Source: Bordetella parapertussis (GTDB lineage: Bacteria; Pseudomonadota; Gammaproteobacteria; Burkholderiales; Burkholderiaceae_B). Taken from it: 5,186 nt of DNA. The position numbers and the translations under genes are program-made. The notes under the pieces were generated by a model. It was not told the origin of the DNA, ran no database searches, and saw nothing but the letters and a program-made list of their open reading frames with translations. The DNA is taken from NCBI GenBank assembly GCA_945882005.1, contig CAMCWG010000211.1, positions 1 through 5,186 of the forward strand, read 5' to 3'. Below, piece after piece: positions 1-5,186 of the stretch (positions are counted from its first letter, which is position 1; every line of letters starts with the position of its first letter).

Positions 1-54
1 AAACAACTTAATGGTATCCATTGTGGCCATCGCCAAGCCAGCACCATTCACCAA
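1..54 (-). pseudogene. sucC: In-frame continuation of sucC beyond the TGA, cut by the window edge
   Basis: Directly after the TGA, the same minus-strand frame encodes LVNGAGLAMATMDTIKLF up to base 1. This is the strongly conserved start of the SucC C-terminal domain; in Burkholderia the equivalent stretch follows DGNIGC. There is no frameshift and no sign of decay in these 18 codons. The rest of the gene, about 110 codons, and probably sucD would lie beyond the left edge. The stretch is therefore either the 3' part of a gene with a single nonsense change, a sequencing or assembly error, or a recoded gene. It is not a separate gene. Confidence 0.85.
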
Positions 55-837
55 TCAACCGATGTTGCCGTCAAGTTGAATGTAAGCAAGTTCATGCTTG
101 CTCGCTTCGATCTCAGCTGGATCCTCTTCGTCCAGATCGCGATACGCAACGATTTCTGGATGACGGAATAAGGCGTTGCTATCGAAGTTAAATTTCGCAT
201 CTAGGGCAATGATGTCGCCTGACCCAGTCAGAATCAGAGGGTTGATCTCAGCCAACGATGCATCGGTATCCCAATACGCCTTATAGAGTTTCTGAAACTC
301 AGCAGCAGCTTTACCAACAGAAGCCTCAGGCACGCCAATTCCGCGAGCCAGTGTGCTCGCCTCGGCATCAGTCAATCCTGCGCCGGGGTTTACAAAAACC
401 TTCAGAATTTTTTCTGGATGATGCTCGGCCACTTCTTCGATATCCATCCCGCCTTCGCTGGAGGCCATCACGCAGACGCGTTGCGTCCCGCGATCTGTCA
501 CGATACCCACGTAATACTCTTTCTTGATATCCGCACCCTCTTCGATCAGCAGGCGCCGAACTTTCTGGCCTTGTGGGCTAGTTTGGTGGGTAATCAGTTG
601 CATCCCAAGAATTTCGGAAGAGATCTTGCGAACTTCATCGATAGAGCGCGCGAGTTTGACGCCACCGCCCTTGCCGCGACCGCCCGCATGAATCTGCGCC
701 TTAACGACCCAAACAGGACCGCCTAGCTTTTCAGCGGCACTCACAGCCTCGTCGACGTTGAATGCAGGAATGCCCTTAGGGACAATCACGCCAAACTGTC
801 TTAGCAACTCTTTGCCTTGATACTCGTGGATTTTCAT
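55..837 (-). CDS. sucC: Succinate-CoA ligase (ADP-forming) beta subunit, frame interrupted by an early TGA
   Basis: This is the beta subunit of succinyl-CoA synthetase, the TCA-cycle enzyme that interconverts succinyl-CoA and succinate with formation of ATP or GTP; it acts with SucD in the cytoplasm. The 260 readable residues cover the ATP-grasp region. Visible are the N-terminal [13 protein letters not shown]46 in [13 protein letters not shown] (44-56), E107, the AEINP motif (196-200) with E197 and metal ligand N199, and metal ligand D213 in ALDAKF. Family members are about 385-390 residues, so about a third is missing: the C-terminal CoA-ligase domain that contacts SucD. The frame stops at TGA (55-57) where homologues read Cys in DGNIGC, yet homologous sequence continues beyond it. 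The ATG at 835-837 fits the family N-terminus, with GGAAAG about 10 nt upstream. The gene follows the DUF2889 gene after 66 bp on the same strand. Family identity is very sure; whether the gene is functional is open. Confidence 0.93.
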   Translation of the reverse strand: MKIHEYQGKELLRQFGVIVPKGIPAFNVDEAVSAAEKLGGPVWVVKAQIHAGGRGKGGGVKLARSIDEVRKISSEILGMQLITHQTSPQGQKVRRLLIEEGADIKKEYYVGIVTDRGTQRVCVMASSEGGMDIEEVAEHHPEKILKVFVNPGAGLTDAEASTLARGIGVPEASVGKAAAEFQKLYKAYWDTDASLAEINPLILTGSGDIIALDAKFNFDSNALFRHPEIVAYRDLDEEDPAEIEASKHELAYIQLDGNIG

Positions 838-903
838 GGGATTGCTTTCCGTCCAAATAAACTAACTACGATTCCTGACCATCTAAAAGCTATGCACCAG
901 GGC

Positions 904-1470
904 CTAGGTTGAGGTCTGTGTTTGTTCCGCCACATACCATTGGGGATAATGCTCTTTCGTTACGACTCCGTCGAGCCGCCATGCATGACAGCCGCCCAAC
1001 TGAAACGGCTTGCGCCCAGCGTTCTCTGCCTCTGAGCGCTTCATACCGGACATACTTTGTACCGCTGCCGTGGGTAATACAGTTGCCAACTCGGTCATAT
1101 GCGTGCAGCCAGCGGTCCGACCAAAACGTTCTTTGACCTGCTGGCGAAAGCTCTTAAGCAAATTCATGCCAACCAAGTCTTGATAGGCTGCTGTCACAGA
1201 CGTGCAAGGCTCGCCAAACGGCGAAGTATCGTACATGGCAAAGGCCTGCTTGATCTCATAGCTCGTATCAATCGTAATACGGATATGCATGTGATGAAAC
1301 GGTTTATGCGCCGGCTGCTCGGTCCCGTTGCGCTTGGTGTAGGAATACGACTTATCGTCGATAAGCTCCGCCTCAAGATCCCACAGACCGTCTTCGCGCT
1401 CAAAGGAATGCACCTGAATCGAGCGATTGTGCATAGGCTTGCGCGGGCAGTCTGATTTAGGGAGTGGCAT
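904..1470 (-). CDS. DUF2889 family protein, function unknown
   Basis: A 188-residue protein that I recognise as a DUF2889 member, a family without a known biochemical function that is widespread in proteobacteria. Conserved features include a start of the LHTRSI type (here MHNRSIQVHSFEREDGLWD, 13-31), the HHMHIRITID strand (59-68), the block FGRTAGCTHMTEL (116-128) with its Cys-Thr-His core, and a C-terminal CHAWR segment (161-165) before PQWY. The repeated His and Cys residues could suggest metal binding, but that is only inference. There is no signal peptide or membrane segment, so it is probably cytoplasmic. The length is normal for the family and the stop is TAG. The ATG at 1468-1470 has only a weak AAG-type ribosome site, and a small hairpin lies just upstream. 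In Burkholderiales this gene commonly sits between recX and sucC, as here; the order does not by itself reveal a role. Confidence 0.9.
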   Translation of the reverse strand: MPLPKSDCPRKPMHNRSIQVHSFEREDGLWDLEAELIDDKSYSYTKRNGTEQPAHKPFHHMHIRITIDTSYEIKQAFAMYDTSPFGEPCTSVTAAYQDLVGMNLLKSFRQQVKERFGRTAGCTHMTELATVLPTAAVQSMSGMKRSEAENAGRKPFQLGGCHAWRLDGVVTKEHYPQWYVAEQTQTST

Positions 1471-1480
1471 ACAAACTTAG

Positions 1481-1496
1481 TGTATCTTTTGACACA
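1481..1496 (-). promoter_or_regulatory. Small palindrome/hairpin just upstream of the DUF2889 gene
   Basis: The minus strand reads TGTGTC-AAAA-GATACA, ending 10 nt before the DUF2889 ATG. As RNA all six pairs form, one being G-U, around an AAAA loop; as DNA it is a palindrome with one mismatch. It is short and weak, and no U-run follows, so it is not a normal terminator. It could influence ribosome access or be an operator for an unidentified regulator. Confidence 0.3.
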
Positions 1497-1540
1497 ATGC
1501 AGCAAAGCCACGGAGTATAGCGCAGAGGACTAGCCTGACG

Positions 1541-2011
1541 CTACAGGTCAGCAGGTTCCCACCCACCTAAAACCTTGCGCACAACATCACTAGAGAATCC
1601 CCGCGACAACAAAAAACGTCCCTGTCTTGCATATTCTGCATTGTTCCCGGGTTGCGGGACATCAGCGAATTTCTTCTGCCAAACGGCCCTAGCCCGCGAA
1701 AGCTCAGTCAACTTAAGCTGTTCTTGAGCTTCGGCGATCTGATCTGCTGAGACTCCGTTTTGCCGAAGGTCTTGGACGATTCTTGCCGTGCCGTGCAAGC
1801 TAGCCTTGCGGTGCACCCAACCCTGGGTATAGCGCTCATCGGACTGCCACCCGGTCTTAGAGAGCTCATCGAGAACCCGGGCGAGCTCCTCTTGCGAGTC
1901 GGCAAAAGGAGACAGTTTTTTTTCAAGCTCGAAACGACTGTGTTCCCGCCTAGAAAGCAAACCAACAGCCCGGGCCTTGAGGGAAAGACCCGGGCGCAGC
2001 TTAGATGTCAT
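1541..2011 (-). CDS. recX: Regulatory protein RecX
   Basis: RecX is a small cytoplasmic protein that binds RecA filaments, blocks their extension and lowers recombinase and co-protease activity. The 156 residues match the family's usual length and its architecture of three-helix repeats. The first repeat is near 12-50 ([21 protein letters not shown]), the second near 53-100 ([21 protein letters not shown]), and the third near 125-150 ([24 protein letters not shown]). The start ATG lies inside the last codons of recA: the overlap is 11 bp (2001-2011) and no separate ribosome site is well placed, so translation is probably coupled to recA and expression should follow SOS induction. The stop is TAG. 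An A8 run occurs in codons 30-32. Identification rests on the repeat motifs plus the position directly behind recA. Confidence 0.95.
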   Translation of the reverse strand: MTSKLRPGLSLKARAVGLLSRREHSRFELEKKLSPFADSQEELARVLDELSKTGWQSDERYTQGWVHRKASLHGTARIVQDLRQNGVSADQIAEAQEQLKLTELSRARAVWQKKFADVPQPGNNAEYARQGRFLLSRGFSSDVVRKVLGGWEPADL

Positions 2012-3122
2012 CCTCGCTGTCGGGCTCGGCGGCCGCGAGTTTGGTTGCTTTACTTGCGCTAGCCTTCGAGGCAGCAGCAGGCGCAGAACCTACAGCGGGC
2101 GCACGTGGCACAACACCTAGCTTTTCACGAACGCGGTTCTCGATCTCAATGGCCATTGCAGAATGCTCACGCAAATACTCACGCACGTTGTCCTTACCCT
2201 GACCGATTCGCTCGCCGTTGTAGCTGAACCATGAACCCGCCTTGTCGACAATGCCCGCCGTCACGGCGAGATCAATGATTTCGCCTTCGCGTGAAATACC
2301 AGCACCGTACATGATGTCGAACTCAGCTTGCTTAAAGGGCGGTGCAATTTTGTTCTTGACGACTTTGACGCGTGTCTCGTTTCCAACGACCTCTTCACCT
2401 TTCTTAATCGCACCGATGCGGCGAATGTCCAAGCGAACAGAAGAGTAAAACTTCAAAGCGTTTCCGCCTGTCGTGGTCTCTGGGTTGCCAAACATGACGC
2501 CAATCTTCATGCGAATCTGGTTAATAAAGATCACCATGCAGTTGGTTCGCTTGATGCTGGCCGTCAGCTTACGCAGGGCCTGGCTCATTAAGCGGGCCTG
2601 CAGGCCGGGGAGCGAATCACCCATTTCGCCTTCGATCTCGGCCTTGGGCACCAAGGCGGCAACCGAGTCGATAACAATCAGGTCAACCGAGCTCGAACGA
2701 ACCAATGCATCTGTGATTTCAAGTGCTTGCTCGCCCGTGTCCGGCTGGGAGATCAACAAATCGGTCAAATTGACACCGAGCTTAGATGCGTACTGCACAT
2801 CAAGCGCGTGCTCTGCATCAATAAAAGCGCACGTACCGCCCACTTTCTGCATTTCAGCAATCACTTGTAGCGTCAGGGTAGTTTTACCGGACGACTCAGG
2901 GCCGTAGATCTCAATCACTCGGCCCCTGGGCAGCCCGCCAACACCCAAAGCGATATCCAACCCAAGAGATCCGGTCGATACCACCTGAATATCGTGCTCG
3001 ACCTCATTGTCGCCATAGCGCATGATCGAGCCCTTGCCGAACTGCTTTTCGATTTGCGAAAGTGCAGCTGCGAGCGCTTTGCCCTTTTCGGCTGAGCCGG
3101 GCTTAAGTGATTTTTCGTCCAT
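2001..3122 (-). CDS. recA: Recombinase RecA
   Basis: RecA is the ATP-dependent strand-exchange protein of homologous recombination; its filament on single-stranded DNA also triggers LexA self-cleavage, the SOS signal. All hallmarks are present in 373 residues: an N-terminal polymerisation helix (about 11-30, ending QFGKGSIM), Walker [10 protein letters not shown] (74-82), the catalytic glutamate E104 in IDAEHALD, Walker B LIVIDSV (148-154), DNA loop L1 around EGEMGD (164-169), and loop L2 [20 protein letters not shown] (201-220). After about residue 335 comes an Ala/Lys/Ser-rich linker and an acidic tail (EPDSEDDI), typical of proteobacterial RecA, where the tail tempers activity. The length is slightly above the E. 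coli protein owing to N-terminal and linker residues. The ATG has a good AAGGA site (3130-3134) 7 nt upstream. It is the first gene of the leftward unit and is driven by a LexA-controlled promoter. Confidence 0.99.
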   Translation of the reverse strand: MDEKSLKPGSAEKGKALAAALSQIEKQFGKGSIMRYGDNEVEHDIQVVSTGSLGLDIALGVGGLPRGRVIEIYGPESSGKTTLTLQVIAEMQKVGGTCAFIDAEHALDVQYASKLGVNLTDLLISQPDTGEQALEITDALVRSSSVDLIVIDSVAALVPKAEIEGEMGDSLPGLQARLMSQALRKLTASIKRTNCMVIFINQIRMKIGVMFGNPETTTGGNALKFYSSVRLDIRRIGAIKKGEEVVGNETRVKVVKNKIAPPFKQAEFDIMYGAGISREGEIIDLAVTAGIVDKAGSWFSYNGERIGQGKDNVREYLREHSAMAIEIENRVREKLGVVPRAPAVGSAPAAASKASASKATKLAAAEPDSEDDI

Positions 3123-3212
3123 GACTGGATCCTTGGTAACGGTGAATACAAACTCGGCAAAGATGTGCGACTGTAGTGCTGCAACCTTAGTGACTCGAAA
3201 TTATTACATCAG

Positions 3213-3240
3213 ATTATACTGTATAAATAAACAGTGTCAA
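3213..3240 (-). promoter_or_regulatory. recA sigma70 promoter
   Basis: On the minus strand TTGACA (3235-3240) is followed by a 16-bp spacer and TATAAT (3213-3218), so both hexamers match the sigma70 consensus perfectly. Transcription should start near 3206, giving a recA leader of about 83 nt. A promoter this strong would be highly active when not repressed, which fits the LexA site filling its spacer. It closely resembles the E. coli recA promoter (TTGATA, 16-bp spacer, TATAAT). Confidence 0.92.
3217..3236. promoter_or_regulatory. LexA operator (SOS box) of recA
   Basis: The plus strand reads TACTGTATAAATAAACAGTG, matching the proteobacterial SOS box TACTGT-N8-ACAGTA at all but the last base. 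The core CTGT-N8-ACAG spans 3219-3234 and coincides exactly with the spacer between the recA -35 and -10 boxes, so bound LexA would exclude RNA polymerase. Its centre lies about 105 bp upstream of the recA start codon and about 140 bp from the divergent regulator gene. It most likely controls recA and recX; any effect on the divergent operon is open. Confidence 0.95.
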
Positions 3241-3278
3241 TCAACGTCCTGGGGGGAAAATCACTAAGGACTTACCCT

Positions 3279-3306
3279 GAGACAAGCTGGACGTGCGGCT
3301 TATTCT
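3279..3306 (+). promoter_or_regulatory. Candidate promoter of the response regulator-kinase operon
   Basis: GAGACA (3279-3284), a 16-bp spacer and TATTCT (3301-3306) give four of six matches in each hexamer. The start would fall near 3313, about 54 nt before the GTG of the regulator gene. The match is weak and nothing else in the gap fits better; the operon may rely on an activator or on its own regulator. The -10 box overlaps the inverted repeat at 3300-3328. Confidence 0.25.
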
Positions 3307-3328
3307 CTGACTCGGCGTGTCAGAATAA
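3300..3328. repeat. Inverted repeat upstream of the response regulator gene
   Basis: The arms TTATTCTCTGAC (3300-3311) and GTCAGAATAA (3319-3328) are separated by 7 bases. The inner six pairs (TCTGAC with GTCAGA) are perfect; alternatively ten pairs form with a two-base bulge. No T-run follows on either strand, so it is unlikely to be a terminator. It lies 38 bp before the start codon and over the candidate -10 box, a place suited to an operator or a leader hairpin. Function is inferred from position only. Confidence 0.4.
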
Positions 3329-3366
3329 ACGCGAAACAATTAGGTTCGAATACGAAAAATCAAACA

Positions 3367-4044
3367 GTGAGAATCTTAATCGCCGAAGACGACAGCATAC
3401 TGGCAGACGGCCTGACTCGGTCGTTGCGTCACAACGGATATGCCGTCAATGCAGTCAGTGACGGTGTGGCTGCAGATTCAGCACTGTCTTCTCAAGAATT
3501 TGATCTGCTTATCTTAGACCTCGGACTGCCACGTATGTCCGGCATCGAAGTGCTGACCAAACTGCGGGCACGTAACTCGCATCTTCCGGTCTTGATTCTT
3601 ACAGCGGCAGACAGTATCGAAGAACGCGTCAGAGGACTTGACCGTGGCGCCGATGACTACATGGCCAAGCCGTTCTCTCTTTCAGAACTCGAGGCAAGAG
3701 TGCGGGCCCTTGCTCGGCGAGGCGCTGGCGGCGGCGGAACGATTCTTAAACACGGCCGCTTGGAGTTCGACCAAACTGGTCGCGTCGCTTCTGTGGATCA
3801 GCAAGCGCTTGAGCTCTCTGCTCGCGAAGTCAGTTTGCTTGAAATTTTGTTAACACGCACCGGAAGGATGGTGAGCAAGTCGCAAATCGTTGACCATCTC
3901 TGCGAGTGGGGCGATGAAGTGAGCTCGAACGCCATCGAGGTGTATGTCCACCGCTTGCGTAAAAAGCTGGAACCGAGTGGTGTCAAGATCGCCACGGTGA
4001 GAGGTCTCGGCTACTGCCTTGAGCGTGAAACGGCACCTTCGTGA
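3367..4044 (+). CDS. OmpR-family DNA-binding response regulator (TctD/QseB-like)
   Basis: A cytoplasmic two-component response regulator of 225 residues. The receiver domain (1-115) has the acidic pocket E7/D8/D9, phospho-acceptor D51 in LLILDLGLP, the switch residue T79 and K101 in the KPF motif. A Gly-rich linker (about 118-124) joins it to a winged-helix DNA-binding domain (about 127-221) with the recognition-helix block SNAIEVYVHRLRKKL and the wing motif VRGLGYCLE. All catalytic residues are present and the length is standard. The start is GTG; no ATG lies in frame just upstream and MRILIAEDDS aligns with the family N-terminus, although the ribosome site is poor. It ends with TGA overlapping the kinase start. 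The family resemblance is to TctD, QseB and PmrA; its target genes cannot be told from the sequence. It is divergent from recA. Confidence 0.96.
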   Translation: MRILIAEDDSILADGLTRSLRHNGYAVNAVSDGVAADSALSSQEFDLLILDLGLPRMSGIEVLTKLRARNSHLPVLILTAADSIEERVRGLDRGADDYMAKPFSLSELEARVRALARRGAGGGGTILKHGRLEFDQTGRVASVDQQALELSAREVSLLEILLTRTGRMVSKSQIVDHLCEWGDEVSSNAIEVYVHRLRKKLEPSGVKIATVRGLGYCLERETAPS

Positions 4045-5186
4045 CAGCTCAACACCTTAGCGGAAACCCCGAAGCGCTAGAGGTGCTTCGAGCGAGCTCA
4101 GACGCATCTAGCATTGCCCCTGCAAGGCGTTCACTTTTGAGTGAAATCCTGGACTGGATGCTAGCACCTTTGTTTTTGCTCTGGCCCATGAGTATTGCCA
4201 TCACCTATGTTGTGGCACAAAACCTTGCCAACGTCCCTTACGATCACACGCTAGCAAACGCACTTCAGGTGCTCGAGCAGCAAATTGAAACAGATCAAGG
4301 GATTGTCTCGCTACGGATGTCCACCTCGGCCCGGTTAGCCCTGCGCACGAGAGAAAAAGACGGCATTTTTTGGAAGGCGATGAGTCCTGAAGGCCATTTG
4401 ATTGGCGGAGATGGTGACTTACCGACCCCAGAGCTCAAGGCATCGACAAAGACAAATACTGTTTACTACGATACGCAGACTCTGCATGATTTTGAGATTC
4501 GTCTCGCGTACATTTGGACCGATCTCAGCACCCGAAGCACCACTCCGATCCTGCTTGTCGCTGCCGAGTCGATGGACCGCAGAACCGAGTTGGCGAACAA
4601 CATCATCAAGGGCGTGATCATTCCGCAATTTGTAGTGCTCCCCATTGCGGTACTGCTCGTTTGGTTTGGGCTATCCCGTGGCATTGCCCCACTCAACGCC
4701 CTGCAGCAACGTCTTCGCGCGCGCAGACCCGACGACCTCTCTCCTATCGATGTGCGCGTGGCGCCAAGTGAGATCGGCCCACTCATCATCGCGATGAACG
4801 ATCTACTAACCCGTCTTGACTCAACGATGCTAGCTCAACGCCGCTTTGTAGCAGACGCGGCCCACCAGTTGAAAACGCCTCTGGCCGGCTTACGTATGCA
4901 AGCCGAACTCGCAATGCGTAACGCGCCACCAGGCGACACGCAGGTTAGTCTTGAACAAATTATCGCTGGCACCGCTCGTGCCACCCGTTTAGTCAATCAG
5001 TTGTTGTTGATGGCCAATGCCGAAAATCCAAACTCAATTGCGATGCCGCCGATGAATGTAGTTGAACTGGCGAAAGAGCAAACCTTACGCTGGGTAGATA
5101 TCGCGATTGAGCGAGGTATTGACCTAGGATTTGAAGGCCCTGACTCTGCCGTGATGGTGCGCGGTCAAAGTATTCTTCTTGGCGAG
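4041..5186 (+). CDS. Sensor histidine kinase (TctE/QseC-like), 3' end beyond window
   Basis: Inner-membrane sensor kinase partner of the preceding regulator; 382 codons are open to the right edge. Layout: a cytoplasmic N-terminus of about 37 residues, a first membrane segment (about 40-60, LAPLFLLWPMSIAITYVVA), a periplasmic sensor of about 130 residues resembling the 2CSK_N domain of TctE-type kinases, a second membrane segment (about 189-211), a HAMP-like linker to about 263, then the phosphorylation helix with H275 in FVADAAHQLKTPLAGL. The sequence stops at GQSILLGE, just before the expected N-box, so the ATP-binding domain lies outside. The GTG start overlaps the regulator's TGA as GTGA, suggesting translational coupling. 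Other possible starts are GTG at codon 15 and TTG at 4137 (codon 33, with AAGG upstream); an ATG at codon 40 would cut into the first membrane segment. The ligand is unknown; no tricarboxylate transporter is visible nearby. Confidence 0.93.
   Translation, partial: MTAQHLSGNPEALEVLRASSDASSIAPARRSLLSEILDWMLAPLFLLWPMSIAITYVVAQNLANVPYDHTLANALQVLEQQIETDQGIVSLRMSTSARLALRTREKDGIFWKAMSPEGHLIGGDGDLPTPELKASTKTNTVYYDTQTLHDFEIRLAYIWTDLSTRSTTPILLVAAESMDRRTELANNIIKGVIIPQFVVLPIAVLLVWFGLSRGIAPLNALQQRLRARRPDDLSPIDVRVAPSEIGPLIIAMNDLLTRLDSTMLAQRRFVADAAHQLKTPLAGLRMQAELAMRNAPPGDTQVSLEQIIAGTARATRLVNQLLLMANAENPNSIAMPPMNVVELAKEQTLRWVDIAIERGIDLGFEGPDSAVMVRGQSILLGE

Larger units (their letters stand above)
3185..3269. 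repeat. 9-bp inverted repeat flanking the recA promoter
   Basis: CCTTAGTGA at 3185-3193 and its exact reverse complement TCACTAAGG at 3261-3269 enclose the recA promoter. The pair is centred at 3227, within half a base of the LexA operator centre (3226.5). One arm lies in the recA leader and the other upstream of the -35 box, so they are never in the same recA transcript; any role would be at DNA level. A chance match of this length in such a region is not rare, so function is uncertain. Confidence 0.45.

Noticed and set aside
55..57. Genome-wide reassignment of TGA to an amino acid
   Set aside because: The response regulator ends at a TGA at the normal family length, overlapping the kinase start; reading through would add only about 11 unrelated residues before a TAG. 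The expected residue in SucC is Cys, not the Trp of common TGA-Trp codes.
838..903. Possible sucC promoter in the gap after the DUF2889 gene
   Set aside because: The best pair found, TTTAGA and TAGTTT with 17 bp between, matches consensus in only 4 and 3 of 6 positions, too weak to list.
1099..1455. Open plus-strand frame of 118 codons opposite the DUF2889 gene
   Set aside because: The minus strand matches DUF2889 over its full length; the plus-strand product has no recognisable domain and no ribosome site or promoter of note.
1489..1521. TTGACA at 1489-1494 on the plus strand as a promoter
   Set aside because: No -10 box at suitable spacing (nearest TATAGC is 21 bp away) and no plus-strand gene follows.
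1534..1551. Possible terminator hairpin at the end of recX (CTGAC/GTCAG)
   Set aside because: The stem is only 5 bp, overlaps the recX stop codon, and no T-run follows on the minus strand.
2473..2907. Open plus-strand frame of 144 codons opposite recA
   Set aside because: Its complement encodes the RecA core with all catalytic motifs; the plus-strand product resembles no family and is a by-product of recA codon usage.
4402..4789. Several short open frames on both strands within the kinase gene
   Set aside because: They overlap the periplasmic sensor, second membrane segment and HAMP-like region of the kinase, whose frame is continuous from 4041 to the window edge.

Overview
The window is a compact stretch of chromosome, most likely from a Burkholderiales betaproteobacterium and possibly close to Alcaligenaceae. 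Base composition looks slightly above 50% GC by eye. The assignment rests on two things: the RecA, SucC and DUF2889 protein sequences read like those of Bordetella and Burkholderia relatives, and the gene order recA-recX-DUF2889-sucC is characteristic of that order. No gene gap exceeds 300 bases; the largest is the 244-base divergent promoter region at 3123-3366. I see no RNA genes, insertion sequences, CRISPR arrays, phage genes or convincing intrinsic terminators.

Leftward half (minus strand, read from 3122 down to 1): recA (recombinase and SOS co-protease), then recX (RecA modulator, overlapping recA by 11 bp), then a DUF2889 protein of unknown function, then the 5' two thirds of sucC (succinyl-CoA synthetase beta subunit), which runs towards the left edge. 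The sucC frame is broken by one TGA at 55-57. It sits exactly where the family has a conserved cysteine, and family-perfect sequence continues on the far side to the window edge.

Central control region (3123-3366): recA has a consensus-like sigma70 promoter, TTGACA-N16-TATAAT. Its 16-bp spacer is, base for base, a LexA operator of the CTGT-N8-ACAG type, the same layout as the E. coli recA promoter. Two further palindromic elements lie in this region. One is a 9-bp inverted repeat whose arms flank the promoter almost symmetrically about the LexA site. The other is a stem-loop-like repeat just upstream of the divergent regulator gene.

Rightward half (plus strand, from 3367): an OmpR-family response regulator, then a TctE/QseC-type membrane histidine kinase that overlaps it by 4 bp (GTGA) and runs off the right edge just before its ATP-binding domain. 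The two form a classic two-component operon.

How the genes fit together: recA and recX form one SOS-inducible unit in which RecX restrains RecA. The DUF2889 gene and sucC follow on the same strand after gaps of 70 and 66 bp and may be co-transcribed or have promoters of their own. The two-component pair is transcribed divergently, and its signal cannot be read from the sequence. I see no novel multi-gene system here. The most unusual point is the in-frame TGA in sucC.
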